Shown: positions 16,443 to 24,835, counted from the stretch's first letter. The stretch is 64,000 nucleotides of DNA from an uncultured Eubacteriales bacterium (GCA_934502885.1 CAKSUT010000009.1:62001-126000), one strand, 5' to 3'. Program-made: numbers and translations. Notes: generated from the letters alone by a model not told the origin.

Positions 16443-18026
16443 ATGTGTTCAATAATGGGATATTGCACAAGCGCAGCAACAGAGGAAGATTTTAAGAAAG
16501 GCTTTGACGCAACGGTGTCGAGAGGACCCGATATGTCACGTGTCGTCGATACCGGAAAGGGACTTCTCGGCTTTCACAGACTCGCCATAATGGGTCTTGA
16601 CGAAAGCGGAATGCAACCCTTTGAGCTTGACGGAAGCTATGTCGTCTGCAACGGCGAGATATACGGCTTCGAGAAGATAAAGAAAGAGCTTGAAGAGAAG
16701 TACGGCTATACCTTCAAAAGCGGCTCGGACTGCGAGATACTTCTCCCGATGTACCGTGAATACGGCACGGAAATGTTCGGTATGCTCGACGCCGAGTACG
16801 CTCTCATAATCTACGACGGCAAAACCGGCGAATATATTGCCGCACGCGACCCAATCGGTATCAGACCTCTTTATTACGGCTATGACTCTGACGGCGCACT
16901 CCTTTTCGCAAGCGAACCCAAGAACCTTGTCGGGCTCTGCAAAAAGATTCTTCCGTTCCCTCCGGGATGCTATTTCAAGGACGGCAAATTTGTCCGCTAC
17001 CGTGACATCGCAAAGGCAGATAAGGTATGTCGGGACGACCTCGAAACCGTCTGCAAGAACATTCACGATAAGCTCGTCTGCGGCATAGAGAAAAGACTCG
17101 TCGCCGACGCAAAGGTCGGCTTTCTCCTCAGCGGAGGACTTGACTCATCGCTTGTCTGCGCCGTTGCGGCACGCAAATCCGATAAGCCTATCCGCACCTT
17201 CGCCATAGGCATGACCGGCGACGCCATTGACCTCAAATATGCGCGCGAGGTTGCCGACTACATCGGAAGCGATCACACCGAGGTCATTATCACAAAGGAC
17301 GACGTCATAGGCGCACTTGAGGACGTCATTCATCTTCTCGGCACGTTCGATATAACGACAATCCGCGCAAGTATGGGAATGTATCTGCTCTGTAAGTACA
17401 TCCATGAAAACACCGATATCAGAGTACTTCTCACGGGCGAAATCTCCGACGAGCTTTTCGGATATAAGTACACCGACTTTGCACCGAGTGCCGCCGAGTT
17501 CCAAAAGGAAGCCGAGAAGAGAGTGCGTGAGCTTCATATGTACGACGTACTCCGTGCCGACAGGTGCATATCGGTAAACTCGCTTGAAGCAAGAGTGCCG
17601 TTCGGCGACCTCGATTTTGCCGAATACGTAATGTCGGTAGACCCCGAGATGAAGCTCAACCGCTACGGCAAGGGAAAGTATCTTCTCCGTCACGCCTTTG
17701 AGGGTGACTATCTGCCGCACGATATACTCTTCCGTGAAAAAGCGGCGTTCTCCGACGCAGTCGGTCACTCCATGGTTGATTACCTCAAGGAGTACGCCGA
17801 AACAAAGTACACCGACGGCGAAATGCGTGAGAAATGCGCAAAGTACACCCACGCCGCACCTTTCACCAAGGAGTCGCTTCTCTACCGTGAGATATTCGAG
17901 AAGTACTACCCCGGACAGTCGGGAATGATAGTTGATTTCTGGATGCCGAACAAGTCGTGGGAGGGCTGCAACGTAAACGACCCCTCGGCGCGTGTGCTTT
18001 CAAACTACGGCGAGAGCGGAAAGTGA
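16443..18026 (+). CDS. asnB: Asparagine synthetase B (glutamine-hydrolysing)
   Basis: Makes asparagine from aspartate, glutamine and ATP. The ATG at 16443 gives Met-Cys-Ser-Ile; after Met removal the Cys is the class II amidotransferase nucleophile, so an upstream in-frame ATG (16413, inside the T-box) is rejected. Seen: SRGPDMS, GFHRLAIMG, VVCNGEIYGF, then the synthetase PP-loop LLSGGLDSS (Ser about 230) and SVNSLEARVPFGD. 527 residues, usual for this family. It is controlled by the Asn-type T-box. A second, ammonia-dependent enzyme (asnA) lies at 43.1 kb. Confidence 0.96.
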   Translation: MCSIMGYCTSAATEEDFKKGFDATVSRGPDMSRVVDTGKGLLGFHRLAIMGLDESGMQPFELDGSYVVCNGEIYGFEKIKKELEEKYGYTFKSGSDCEILLPMYREYGTEMFGMLDAEYALIIYDGKTGEYIAARDPIGIRPLYYGYDSDGALLFASEPKNLVGLCKKILPFPPGCYFKDGKFVRYRDIAKADKVCRDDLETVCKNIHDKLVCGIEKRLVADAKVGFLLSGGLDSSLVCAVAARKSDKPIRTFAIGMTGDAIDLKYAREVADYIGSDHTEVIITKDDVIGALEDVIHLLGTFDITTIRASMGMYLLCKYIHENTDIRVLLTGEISDELFGYKYTDFAPSAAEFQKEAEKRVRELHMYDVLRADRCISVNSLEARVPFGDLDFAEYVMSVDPEMKLNRYGKGKYLLRHAFEGDYLPHDILFREKAAFSDAVGHSMVDYLKEYAETKYTDGEMREKCAKYTHAAPFTKESLLYREIFEKYYPGQSGMIVDFWMPNKSWEGCNVNDPSARVLSNYGESGK

Positions 18027-18027
18027 C

Positions 18028-18099
18028 TCGCATCGAAAAGCTTCGCAATTCGATGCGGACGAGATTCGTGCACTCGCGTCTCGTTTGAGGCGCAAGCTC
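18028..18099 (+). repeat. 72-bp direct repeat, copy 1
   Basis: Begins 2 nt after the asnB stop and is identical by eye to 18250-18321. It holds a hairpin GCATCGAA/TTCGATGC followed by the start of the AGATTCG stem module that is also found, in AGATTTG form, at 13883 and 14125. Confidence 0.9.
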
Positions 18100-18126
18100 T
18101 GCTTGCTTCTCTTCACTCGCGAATCT
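18062..18126 (+). repeat. Branched stem module, third copy of the glnN-amt repeat family
   Basis: Outer stem AGATTCG/CGAATCT enclosing CTC/GAG and GCAAGC/GCTTGC hairpins. It matches 13883-13949 closely, but the outer stem has a paired T-A to C-G change, as expected for a conserved structure. Confidence 0.7.
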
Positions 18127-18133
18127 ATAGGAG

Positions 18134-18164
18134 AAAAATCCGCGGCGCGTGTCCGCGGATTTTT
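18134..18164 (+). terminator. Strong intrinsic terminator downstream of asnB
   Basis: Perfect 12-bp stem AAAAATCCGCGG/CCGCGGATTTTT with a 7-nt loop; it is A/T-flanked on both sides and could work in both directions. Confidence 0.9.
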
Positions 18165-18249
18165 CGGATTTAATTAAATTCGTGCTTCGCACGAAAAAGC
18201 AAAACGCTTTTAGAAGGAGTGAATGAGATAGATTTATGGTTTAGTGAGA

Positions 18250-18321
18250 TCGCATCGAAAAGCTTCGCAATTCGATGCGGACGAGATTCGTGCACTCGCG
18301 TCTCGTTTGAGGCGCAAGCTC
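18250..18321 (+). repeat. 72-bp direct repeat, copy 2
   Basis: Second exact copy. The branched module is cut short after GCAAGCTC, so the closing CGAATCT arm is missing. The stretch 18165-18421 otherwise holds no gene; a small hairpin TTCGTGC/GCACGAA is at about 18179-18195. Confidence 0.9.
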
Positions 18322-18421
18322 CGCGAAGTGCAGTGTGGCAGCGGAAAAACGTGCAAAACAAATGTCACAACAACGAAAATCGGAGAGCCGACCGTATGTC
18401 CGCTCTCCTTTATTTTTTTGC

Positions 18422-19264
18422 CTATGTCCGCTGCCCTGTTATCATGCGGTCGATGCCGTTTACGTCCTTTTCGACGGCAACGTCCGAGAAACCGGCTTCT
18501 CTCAGAAGCTTCGCAACCTCGTTCGCCGTGTCGTAGCCTGCCTCAAAAATAAACATTCCGCCGCAAAGAAGATACTTCGCATACCGTGAGATTATCGTGC
18601 GGTAGAACACGAGTCCGTCCTCGCCGCCGTCGAATGCTATTCTCGGCTCACGTTTCATTACGTCGCCGAAAGCGTCAACGTCCGCTGTCTTCACATACGG
18701 AGGGTTGGATACGATAACGTCGTACTTATCCGTCGGCACATACTCCGCAAGGTCGCACTCCGCAAGGTGAAGCCGCTCCGATACACCGTGCCTTTCGGCG
18801 TTGCGCACCGCATATCCGAGAGCGTCCTTTGAAATGTCGATTCCGTCGCCGGAAATGTCGCTTCGCTTTTTCAGTATCGCCGCCGAAACACAGCCGCTTC
18901 CGACGCAAAGCTCGAGAAACCGACCGCCCCTCGGCAGAACCTTTGCCGCTCTCTCTACAAGCATCTCGGTCTCGAACCTCGGAATGAGACACCCTTTTCC
19001 GCAGTACATCGGGAGTCTGCAGAAGTCCCATTCTCCAATCACGTACTGCAAAGGCTCACCCTCGGCACGCCGCCGGACCTTTTCCTCAAGCACGGCAAAT
19101 TCTTCGTCGGTGAGGTGAGATGTCCTGCGGCACGTGAGATATTCGGCGTAGGATTTTCCGCACACGGCGCATATCAGAGTCACCGCTTCATTGTCGGCGT
19201 CGGTCGCTTCGCTGTTTTCCGAAATAAGTGCCGCCGCACGGACTTTGTATTCACTGTACGTCAT
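18422..19264 (-). CDS. prmC: Release factor N5-glutamine methyltransferase PrmC
   Basis: Methylates the GGQ glutamine of RF1 and RF2. Seen: N-terminal helical domain MTYSEYKVRAAALI, RRAEGEPLQYVIGEWDF, the SAM motif LELCVGSGCVSAAI, and the catalytic NPPY (about residues 187-190) in DVIVSNPPYVK. 280 residues. The ATG at 19264 overlaps the last 14 nt of the upstream yqhQ frame; a longer in-frame start at 19372 would add a basic stretch inside yqhQ. The yqhQ-prmC pair is a common Firmicutes neighbourhood, normally followed by prfA, which is not seen here. Confidence 0.95.
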   Translation of the reverse strand: MTYSEYKVRAAALISENSEATDADNEAVTLICAVCGKSYAEYLTCRRTSHLTDEEFAVLEEKVRRRAEGEPLQYVIGEWDFCRLPMYCGKGCLIPRFETEMLVERAAKVLPRGGRFLELCVGSGCVSAAILKKRSDISGDGIDISKDALGYAVRNAERHGVSERLHLAECDLAEYVPTDKYDVIVSNPPYVKTADVDAFGDVMKREPRIAFDGGEDGLVFYRTIISRYAKYLLCGGMFIFEAGYDTANEVAKLLREAGFSDVAVEKDVNGIDRMITGQRT

Positions 19265-20312
19265 TGCCCGTTTCCGTATCCGTGCCTTCGCTATTTTCAG
19301 CCTGCTTCTCGGATTCCGCTTCGACCTCACTCTCCGTCTTTTCCTCGGGAGGGTAAATGTCGGGAAGAGCAAGCTTCAGAGAATTTATCGCAACCTCAAT
19401 CATGCTGTCGTCCGGCTCTGCCGTTGTGAGTCTCTGCATCCAAAGCCCCGGAGCGGAGCATATCTTCACGAAAAGATTGTCGTGCTTGCCGGCATAGCGG
19501 ATAAACTCATAGCCTATGCCGATTACGACGGGGAGCGTGAGAAGCTTTAAGAGCGTGTAGAGAAGTCCCGACACGTTTGCGTAGAACGCCGACACGAATA
19601 TGCCGATTATCATCATTACAAAGAGAAAGCTCGTGCCGCAGCGGGGATGAAAGCGTATCTGGCGGCGCACGTTTTCAACCGTAAGCTCTTCGCCCTTTTC
19701 GTGGCAGAATATCGACTTGTGTTCCGCACCGTGATACATAAACGTCCGCTTTATGTCGGGCATGAGGGACACGAGAACAATGTAGCCGATAAATATGAGT
19801 ATTCTCACAACACCCTGCAAAAGGCTTTTGAGAACGGGATTCGGCGTGTCGCCGGTCATGACAAGATCCGAGAGAAGCTTCGGAAGATATATGAAAAGTC
19901 CGACCGAGAGAAGCACTCCGAGTACGCCGCCGATTACCGACGCCACCGCGACAAGACTCTTTCCGAAGGTCTTGTCGAGCCACTTTTCAAATTTCGTCGG
20001 CTCTTCGTCGCCGTCGATTCCCAAAAGCTCCGCCGAGCGGTTGAGCGTGGAGAAGCTTAGCATCATCGACTCGATAAAGCCGCCGATGCCCCTTATCAGC
20101 GGAAGCTTGAATATCGGATACTTTGCCGCAAGGGGCTTTACCGTCTTGACCTCTGACTGTATTTTACCGTCGGCGTCTCTCACCGAAAGAGCAACCTTGT
20201 CCTTCGACTTCATCATTACTCCCTCAAGAACCGCCTGACCGCCGACCGTGCCGAGGCGTTCTTTTATGTAGCCCTCCGCGTTTCTTTCGGCGGAGGAAAT
20301 ATCTTTTGCCAT
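19251..20312 (-). CDS. yqhQ: YqhQ-type DUF1385 membrane protein
   Basis: Conserved Firmicutes membrane protein of unknown function. Seen: the family start TVGGQAVLEGVMMKS, YPIFKLPLIRGIGGFIESM, four or more membrane segments (AVASVIGGVLGVLLSVGLF, ILIFIGYIVLVSL, FLFVMMIIGIFVSAFY), and the signature YHGAEHKSIFCHEKGEELTV with RFHPRCGTSF. Its C-terminus is an acidic tail rich in Glu. 353 residues from the ATG at 20312, which has AAAGGATGATG upstream. It overlaps prmC. Confidence 0.92.
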   Translation of the reverse strand: MAKDISSAERNAEGYIKERLGTVGGQAVLEGVMMKSKDKVALSVRDADGKIQSEVKTVKPLAAKYPIFKLPLIRGIGGFIESMMLSFSTLNRSAELLGIDGDEEPTKFEKWLDKTFGKSLVAVASVIGGVLGVLLSVGLFIYLPKLLSDLVMTGDTPNPVLKSLLQGVVRILIFIGYIVLVSLMPDIKRTFMYHGAEHKSIFCHEKGEELTVENVRRQIRFHPRCGTSFLFVMMIIGIFVSAFYANVSGLLYTLLKLLTLPVVIGIGYEFIRYAGKHDNLFVKICSAPGLWMQRLTTAEPDDSMIEVAINSLKLALPDIYPPEEKTESEVEAESEKQAENSEGTDTETGNDVQ

Positions 20313-20361
20313 AATATCATCATCCTTTCGGAGTATAAATTCTAACATACACTCATTATAC

Positions 20362-20389
20362 ATTATATCACCGCACCGCGTTTTTTCAA
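20362..20389 (-). promoter_or_regulatory. Extended -10 promoter for yqhQ-prmC
   Basis: On the minus strand: TTGAAA (20384-20389), 16-bp spacer, TGA-TATAAT (-10 at 20362-20367). A second TATAAT follows at 20355-20360. Confidence 0.75.
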
Positions 20390-20483
20390 AGCGTATTTTG
20401 AGGATAATTTACGAAATATCGGTGAACACACACCGTAAATTCCGAAATGTAAAAAGAAATTGATGAAAAGTTACAAAATACAC

Positions 20484-20512
20484 TTGTTATTGCGCAAAGA
20501 CCTGTGTATAAT
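20484..20512 (+). promoter_or_regulatory. Promoter for ireB
   Basis: TTGTTA (20484-20489), 17-bp spacer, TATAAT (20507-20512), 56 nt before the ireB ATG. Confidence 0.75.
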
Positions 20513-20568
20513 AAATTTGAATAAGTATTTTCGCAGAGAAATTTCGGCATGATTGGAGAGTGATATAA

Positions 20569-20844
20569 ATGGCGGAAAAGAATACCGGCGAAACCATGAC
20601 CTTCAGTGTGATTAAGTCGCGCGAGCAGATGATAAAAGAAGTGATGGACTCGGTGTACCTTTCTCTCAAGGAAAAAGGCTACGACCCGATAAACCAGCTT
20701 GTCGGCTACATTGTCTCCGAGGATCCCACCTATATCACTAACTATAATAACGCACGCGGGCTTATAAGAAAGCTTGACCGCGACGAGCTTCTGCGCATCC
20801 TCGTGGCAAGCTACCTCGGAGTAAATTCCGGAATTGACGAGTAA
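20569..20844 (+). CDS. ireB: IreB family protein (UPF0297/DUF965)
   Basis: Small cytoplasmic protein; the Enterococcus member is a phosphorylation target of the PASTA kinase IreK. Seen: TMTFSVIKSREQMIKEV, VYLSLKEKGYDPINQLVGYI, SEDPTYITNYNNARGLI and ILVASYL, which is the family pattern. 91 residues with three Thr in the first eleven, the region phosphorylated in Enterococcus. In most Firmicutes ruvX (yqgF) follows; here another small gene is in that place. Confidence 0.93.
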   Translation: MAEKNTGETMTFSVIKSREQMIKEVMDSVYLSLKEKGYDPINQLVGYIVSEDPTYITNYNNARGLIRKLDRDELLRILVASYLGVNSGIDE

Positions 20845-20877
20845 GCGGCGCACATAAGAGACGGAGGAATTTTTGAC

Positions 20878-21144
20878 ATGGAACTGACATATAAGGGCAA
20901 ACCTTTGGTTAGAAACGGAAAAAAGATTTATTACGGAAACGCATACGAAAAGTACATTCTCGTGCTGACCATCCTCGCAACAAAGGAGGAGAACGGCGCA
21001 GAACTTCCCTCGAGAGTCGTTGTGCAGATTCAGGACACCGACCCGAGCCTCATGTTCAAACCCGAGCAGATAGTAAAGCAGACCGAAAAGCCGAGCCTCG
21101 CCGAAGCGCTTGAGATAGGCGTAAGCTGGCTTGAATGTATGTAA
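20878..21144 (+). CDS. Small hypothetical protein
   Basis: 88 residues, not recognised. It begins MELTYKGKPLVRNGKKIYYG, has a central hydrophobic strand KYILVLTILATKE and acidic DTDPSL, and ends in a helix EALEIGVSWLECM. The make-up suggests a small alpha/beta protein with no membrane segment. GGAGG lies 10 nt before the ATG, and the 33-nt gap after ireB plus the shared terminator suggest one transcript. DUF1292-like proteins often sit near ireB, but the resemblance is too weak to claim. Confidence 0.75.
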   Translation: MELTYKGKPLVRNGKKIYYGNAYEKYILVLTILATKEENGAELPSRVVVQIQDTDPSLMFKPEQIVKQTEKPSLAEALEIGVSWLECM

Positions 21145-21163
21145 TCCGAACACTGAAAAAGCA

Positions 21164-21204
21164 AAATGCGCCGACAGGGTAATATGACCCGAACGGCGTT
21201 TTTT
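21164..21204 (+). terminator. Intrinsic terminator after the ireB pair
   Basis: CGCCG (21169-21173) pairs with CGGCG (21194-21198), with inner GGGT/ACCC, followed by TTTTTT. Confidence 0.8.
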
Positions 21205-21241
21205 GTTTAAATAACGGGCAGTCCCCGAGAGGTAACTTCAA

Positions 21242-22546
21242 ATGAAACGAAAAACAAACGCAAGCTCCAAAATCGTAACCTTTGTACTTGTAACGATGGC
21301 TGTCGCACTGTCCGCCGCACTCTTCTGCGGAGTGTACTTTGCCTTTTCGCAAAGCGATGCCGTACCGATCCCTGACCTTGATGTTTCCGCAGCCGTGAAC
21401 GGCGAAAAACAGATTTCCGAAACCGTCGCCGCTCTCGAACCCGATGTGCCGTCAGGCGAACCGGAGGGGGAGAGCGCAAGCGAATTCGGTTTAAACTACG
21501 TGCGCCGAACGTTTATCTGCGCCGGCGACAACCTCATACATACCGACGTCTACGGTGCGGCGGCACGCTACGGAAGCGAGGTCGGCGAGGAATACGACTT
21601 CAAGCCGATGTTCGCCGACATAAAGCCGCTTATCGGTGAGTACGACTACGCATTCCTCAATCAAGAGGTGCCGATTGCCGGCAAGGAACTCGGATTTTCC
21701 GGATATCCCTGCTTCAATTCTCCCGACGAACTCGGTGATGCCGTTGTCGATACCGGTTTCAATATAATAAACGTCGCGACGAACCATATGCTCGACAAGA
21801 GAAACATAGGTCTTAAGAACGCCGTCGAGTATTGGAGAAAAAAGCCCGTCACGCTCATAGGCGGCTACCTCTCGAAAAAAGAGTACGACACAATAGAGTA
21901 TATCGAAGACAGCGGACTGAAGATCGCACTCCTTGCCTACACCTACGGCACAAACGGCATAGTCCTTCAGAACAACGGTGATCCTTACGTCGTACCGTAC
22001 ATCGATGAAGCCGACATAAAGGCGAAAACCGCAAAAGCGCGCGCCGAGGGTGCAAACCTTGTGTTTGTGTCGATTCACTGGGGCTACGAAAACACCCCCA
22101 CTCCGAGCGACGAGCAGGAGAGACTTGCACGCATGATGGCGGATATCGGAGTTGACGTCGTCATCGGACACCACTCGCATTCGGTTCAGCCGACAGTGTG
22201 GCTTGACCGTCCCGACGGCGGAAAAACGCTTGTCACCTATTCCCTCGGCAACCTCCTTTCAGGTATGCAGAGTCCCATAAATATTATCGGCGGTATGCTC
22301 TCGTTTGACGTCGAATATTTCGGAGGCGACACAAAGCCGACGGTAAATAACGTTAAGGTTATTCCCACCGTCTGCCACTTCTCCGGCTATCCGCGGGATT
22401 ACAAGGTCTACCTTTTCACAAATTACACTCCCGAGCTTGCCGCAAAGCACAGACTCGCCGATAAGTTGACCTTCAAAGAGATGAAGAGCATGGTCACGAG
22501 AACCGTCGATGAGGAGTTTCTGACAGAGGAGTTTTTGAACAAATAA
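21242..22546 (+). CDS. CapA family metallophosphatase-fold protein
   Basis: PGA_cap (CapA) proteins have a calcineurin-like fold; in Bacillus CapA takes part in poly-gamma-glutamate export, but most clostridial members are unassigned. Seen: one N-terminal anchor (KIVTFVLVTMAVALSAALF), so the domain is outside the cell; then FICAGDNLIHTDVYG, DYAFLNQEVPIAGKE, NVATNHMLDKR, VSIHWGYENTPTPSDEQE and VIGHHSHSVQP, the metal-site pattern. 434 residues. No other capsule genes are nearby. GAGAGG is a modest ribosome site. Confidence 0.9.
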   Translation: MKRKTNASSKIVTFVLVTMAVALSAALFCGVYFAFSQSDAVPIPDLDVSAAVNGEKQISETVAALEPDVPSGEPEGESASEFGLNYVRRTFICAGDNLIHTDVYGAAARYGSEVGEEYDFKPMFADIKPLIGEYDYAFLNQEVPIAGKELGFSGYPCFNSPDELGDAVVDTGFNIINVATNHMLDKRNIGLKNAVEYWRKKPVTLIGGYLSKKEYDTIEYIEDSGLKIALLAYTYGTNGIVLQNNGDPYVVPYIDEADIKAKTAKARAEGANLVFVSIHWGYENTPTPSDEQERLARMMADIGVDVVIGHHSHSVQPTVWLDRPDGGKTLVTYSLGNLLSGMQSPINIIGGMLSFDVEYFGGDTKPTVNNVKVIPTVCHFSGYPRDYKVYLFTNYTPELAAKHRLADKLTFKEMKSMVTRTVDEEFLTEEFLNK

Positions 22547-22572
22547 ACGCATATTAACGGAGATGCAATGCC

Positions 22573-23439
22573 ATGAAAATAACCGACATAATAGCAAAAA
22601 AAGACTTAACCCTTTCGTTCGAGGTTTTTCCTCCGAAAAACGGCACCGACGGAGAAGCGGTAATCGCCGCCGCAGAGGAAATTGCCGCCCTTCACCCCGA
22701 TTTCATGAGCGTCACCTACGGCGCCGGCGGCAGCAGCAGTAAGTACACCGCAAAAATCGCCGCAACGCTCACCGAAAAGCACGGAGTCCCGACCGTCGCT
22801 CACCTCACCTGCGTAGGCTCAAAAAAAGAGGATATACGCAGAAGCCTCGGTGAGCTTTCCGACCTCGGAGTCGAGAATATCCTCGCCTTGAGAGGCGATA
22901 TGCCGCAGGACGGCACGAAACCCGAGGGGGACTTCCGCTATGCGTCCGAGCTTATCGGGTTTATAGGAAGCGAAAAAAGCGGCTTCTGTATCGGCGGCGC
23001 GTGCTATCCGCAGGGACACGTGGAATCGCTCTCGGCAAGCGACGACCTCAAAAAGCTTAAAATAAAGACCGAGAGCGGCTGTGATTTTCTCACCTCGCAG
23101 ATGTTCTTCGACAACGATATCTTCTACAGATTTATGTATAAGGTTCGTGATATCGGAATAAAAACGCCGGTTTTCGCCGGTATAATGCCTGTCACAAACG
23201 CCGCACAGATGAAGCGCATATGCGCACTTTCCGGAACGACTCTTCCGCAGAGATTCGTCGCAATTCTCGATAAGTTCGGCTCACGTCCCGACGCAATGGC
23301 GCAGGCAGGCATAGCTTACGCCACCGAGCAGATTATAGACCTCTACGCAAACGGCGTGAACGGAGTACACATTTACTCGATGAATAAACCGTGGATCGCG
23401 CGTGCGATAAAAAATAACCTTTCGGATATACTCTCATGA
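22573..23439 (+). CDS. metF: Methylenetetrahydrofolate reductase
   Basis: Reduces 5,10-methylene-THF to 5-methyl-THF, the methyl donor for MetH. Seen: LSFEVFPPKNGTDGE, SVTYGAGGSSS, HLTCVGSKKEDI, NILALRGDMPQDG and QMFFDNDIFYRF, the TIM-barrel FAD enzyme pattern. 288 residues, the bacterial length. Its stop overlaps the next start (ATGA, 23436). With the activation-domain gene and metH it forms a methionine methyl-transfer operon. No SAM riboswitch is seen in the short gap before it. Confidence 0.96.
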   Translation: MKITDIIAKKDLTLSFEVFPPKNGTDGEAVIAAAEEIAALHPDFMSVTYGAGGSSSKYTAKIAATLTEKHGVPTVAHLTCVGSKKEDIRRSLGELSDLGVENILALRGDMPQDGTKPEGDFRYASELIGFIGSEKSGFCIGGACYPQGHVESLSASDDLKKLKIKTESGCDFLTSQMFFDNDIFYRFMYKVRDIGIKTPVFAGIMPVTNAAQMKRICALSGTTLPQRFVAILDKFGSRPDAMAQAGIAYATEQIIDLYANGVNGVHIYSMNKPWIARAIKNNLSDILS

Positions 23440-24170
23440 AGAACGAAAAAGCACTGAAGCTTTTCGGAGAGTGGGCGGAGCGTGAAACAATGCTGCTCTC
23501 CTGCCTCGACGGCACAATGGGAGAGATTGCCGGTACCTCGGAAAGCGCCGCCGCAGTACTCGGAGACTTCGCCTTTTTCGCCGGTAAACCCGACCCGAAG
23601 CTTGCCGAAAAGGTCGCCTCGGAGCGTGATTTTTTCATAGCCGTGCCGCAAAACGCAGATTGGGAAAGCTGTATCGAAAACGCTTTCGGAGACCGTGCGA
23701 AAAAAGTCGTGCGGTATGCCTTTCTCAAGAATACTCCGTTCGACCGTGAAAAGCTTGAAAAATTCGCCGCAGACGTACCCGAGGGCTTCACGGTGCGCCG
23801 CATCGGAGAAAAGCTGTACCGAATGTGCGCCGAGGGTGATTTTTCGCGCGACCTTGTCTCGAACTTCCCGACCTTCGGCGATTACGAAAGCCTCGGCATA
23901 GGCTTTGCCGCACTGACCGCAGACGGTACTCTCGCCGCCGGTGCTTCGTCCTATTCGGCGTATGACGGAGGTATCGAGATTGAGATAGACACCCACCACG
24001 GCTTTCGGAGAAGAGGACTTGCAAAGTGCCTTGCGGCAACGCTCATTCTTGCGTGCCTCGATAACGGAATTTATCCGAGTTGGGACGCACAGAACACCGT
24101 GTCGGCGCACCTTGCCGAAACGCTCGGATATGCTTTTGACCGTGAGTACACCGCATATGAGATAATATAA
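23436..24170 (+). CDS. GNAT family acetyltransferase (GNAT_acetyltran type)
   Basis: 244 residues. The C-terminal GNAT fold is visible: GIGFAALTADGTLAAGASSYSA in pieces, EIEIDTHHGFRRRGLAKCLA (the acetyl-CoA loop RRRGLA) and DAQNTVSAHLAETLGY. The layout, with a long N-terminal half and the WD-x-NxxS element, fits the zwittermicin-resistance-like GNAT subfamily. Substrate unknown. It is translationally coupled to metF and lies inside the methionine operon. Confidence 0.85.
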   Translation: MKNEKALKLFGEWAERETMLLSCLDGTMGEIAGTSESAAAVLGDFAFFAGKPDPKLAEKVASERDFFIAVPQNADWESCIENAFGDRAKKVVRYAFLKNTPFDREKLEKFAADVPEGFTVRRIGEKLYRMCAEGDFSRDLVSNFPTFGDYESLGIGFAALTADGTLAAGASSYSAYDGGIEIEIDTHHGFRRRGLAKCLAATLILACLDNGIYPSWDAQNTVSAHLAETLGYAFDREYTAYEII

Positions 24171-24175
24171 CGGAG

Positions 24176-24808
24176 GTGAGAACAACGGAATACGGACGTG
24201 TTTATTCGTACCGCCGTAAAAATCCCGACGCCGCACTTTGTACCGACATCGGCGAGATAATACGCTATATGGGCTGTCGGGGACGTGCGGAGATTACCGA
24301 CGAGGTAACGGCTCTCGCACGGAAAGCGGCGAAAATCATAGATTCGTCGGCTCTGCCCAAGGGCTGTTTTGCGTTTTATGCGGCAGTCCCCGGCGAAAAC
24401 GGCGTGAATATCGGCGGCGTGTACTTTCCCTCGCGCGACCTCGCGGAGTACCTTGACGGCTGTACGGAGGCTGTGATACTCGCGCTCACTCTCGGCGCGC
24501 TTACCGACCGCGAGATAACAAAAGCGTCGGCGACGGATATCGCCCTTGCGCATGCGCTTGACTGCGCCGCCTGTGCCGCCGCAGAGGCTTTCGCCGACGA
24601 AATGTGCGCCGATATGGCGGCAAAACTCTCGCCTAAGAGGCTTACCGAAAGGTTCAGTCCCGGTTACGGCGATCTTCCGCTCGAATATCAGCCGACGGTT
24701 GTCGAAATGCTCGGCGCCGGGAGAATGCTCGGTGTCGGCGTCAACGGTTCGCTTCTTCTTTCACCATCAAAATCGGTCACGGCTATTGTCGGAGTCGGCA
24801 AGCCGTAA
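24176..24808 (+). CDS. Stand-alone methionine synthase activation-domain protein
   Basis: About 210 residues resembling the C-terminal AdoMet-binding reactivation domain of MetH: EIIRYMGCRGRAEI, AVILALTLGALTDREI, ALDCAACAAAEAFADE, RFSPGYGDLPLEYQ and the LSPSKSVTAIVGVG ending (MetH has a similar PSKSVSxxxGL). It presumably reductively methylates inactive cobalamin for the adjoining MetH, which lacks this domain. The start is unclear: GTG at 24176 overlaps the GGAGGTGA ribosome site (24172-24179), and the codon at ideal distance is ACG at 24185. Confidence 0.85.
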   Translation: MRTTEYGRVYSYRRKNPDAALCTDIGEIIRYMGCRGRAEITDEVTALARKAAKIIDSSALPKGCFAFYAAVPGENGVNIGGVYFPSRDLAEYLDGCTEAVILALTLGALTDREITKASATDIALAHALDCAACAAAEAFADEMCADMAAKLSPKRLTERFSPGYGDLPLEYQPTVVEMLGAGRMLGVGVNGSLLLSPSKSVTAIVGVGKP

Positions 24809-24835
24809 ACAGCACTCGCATCGGAGGTAACGCAC

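Noticed and set aside
22547..22572. SAM riboswitch before metF
   Set aside because: Only 26 nt separate capA and metF; no riboswitch fits there, and none is seen upstream of the other methionine genes.
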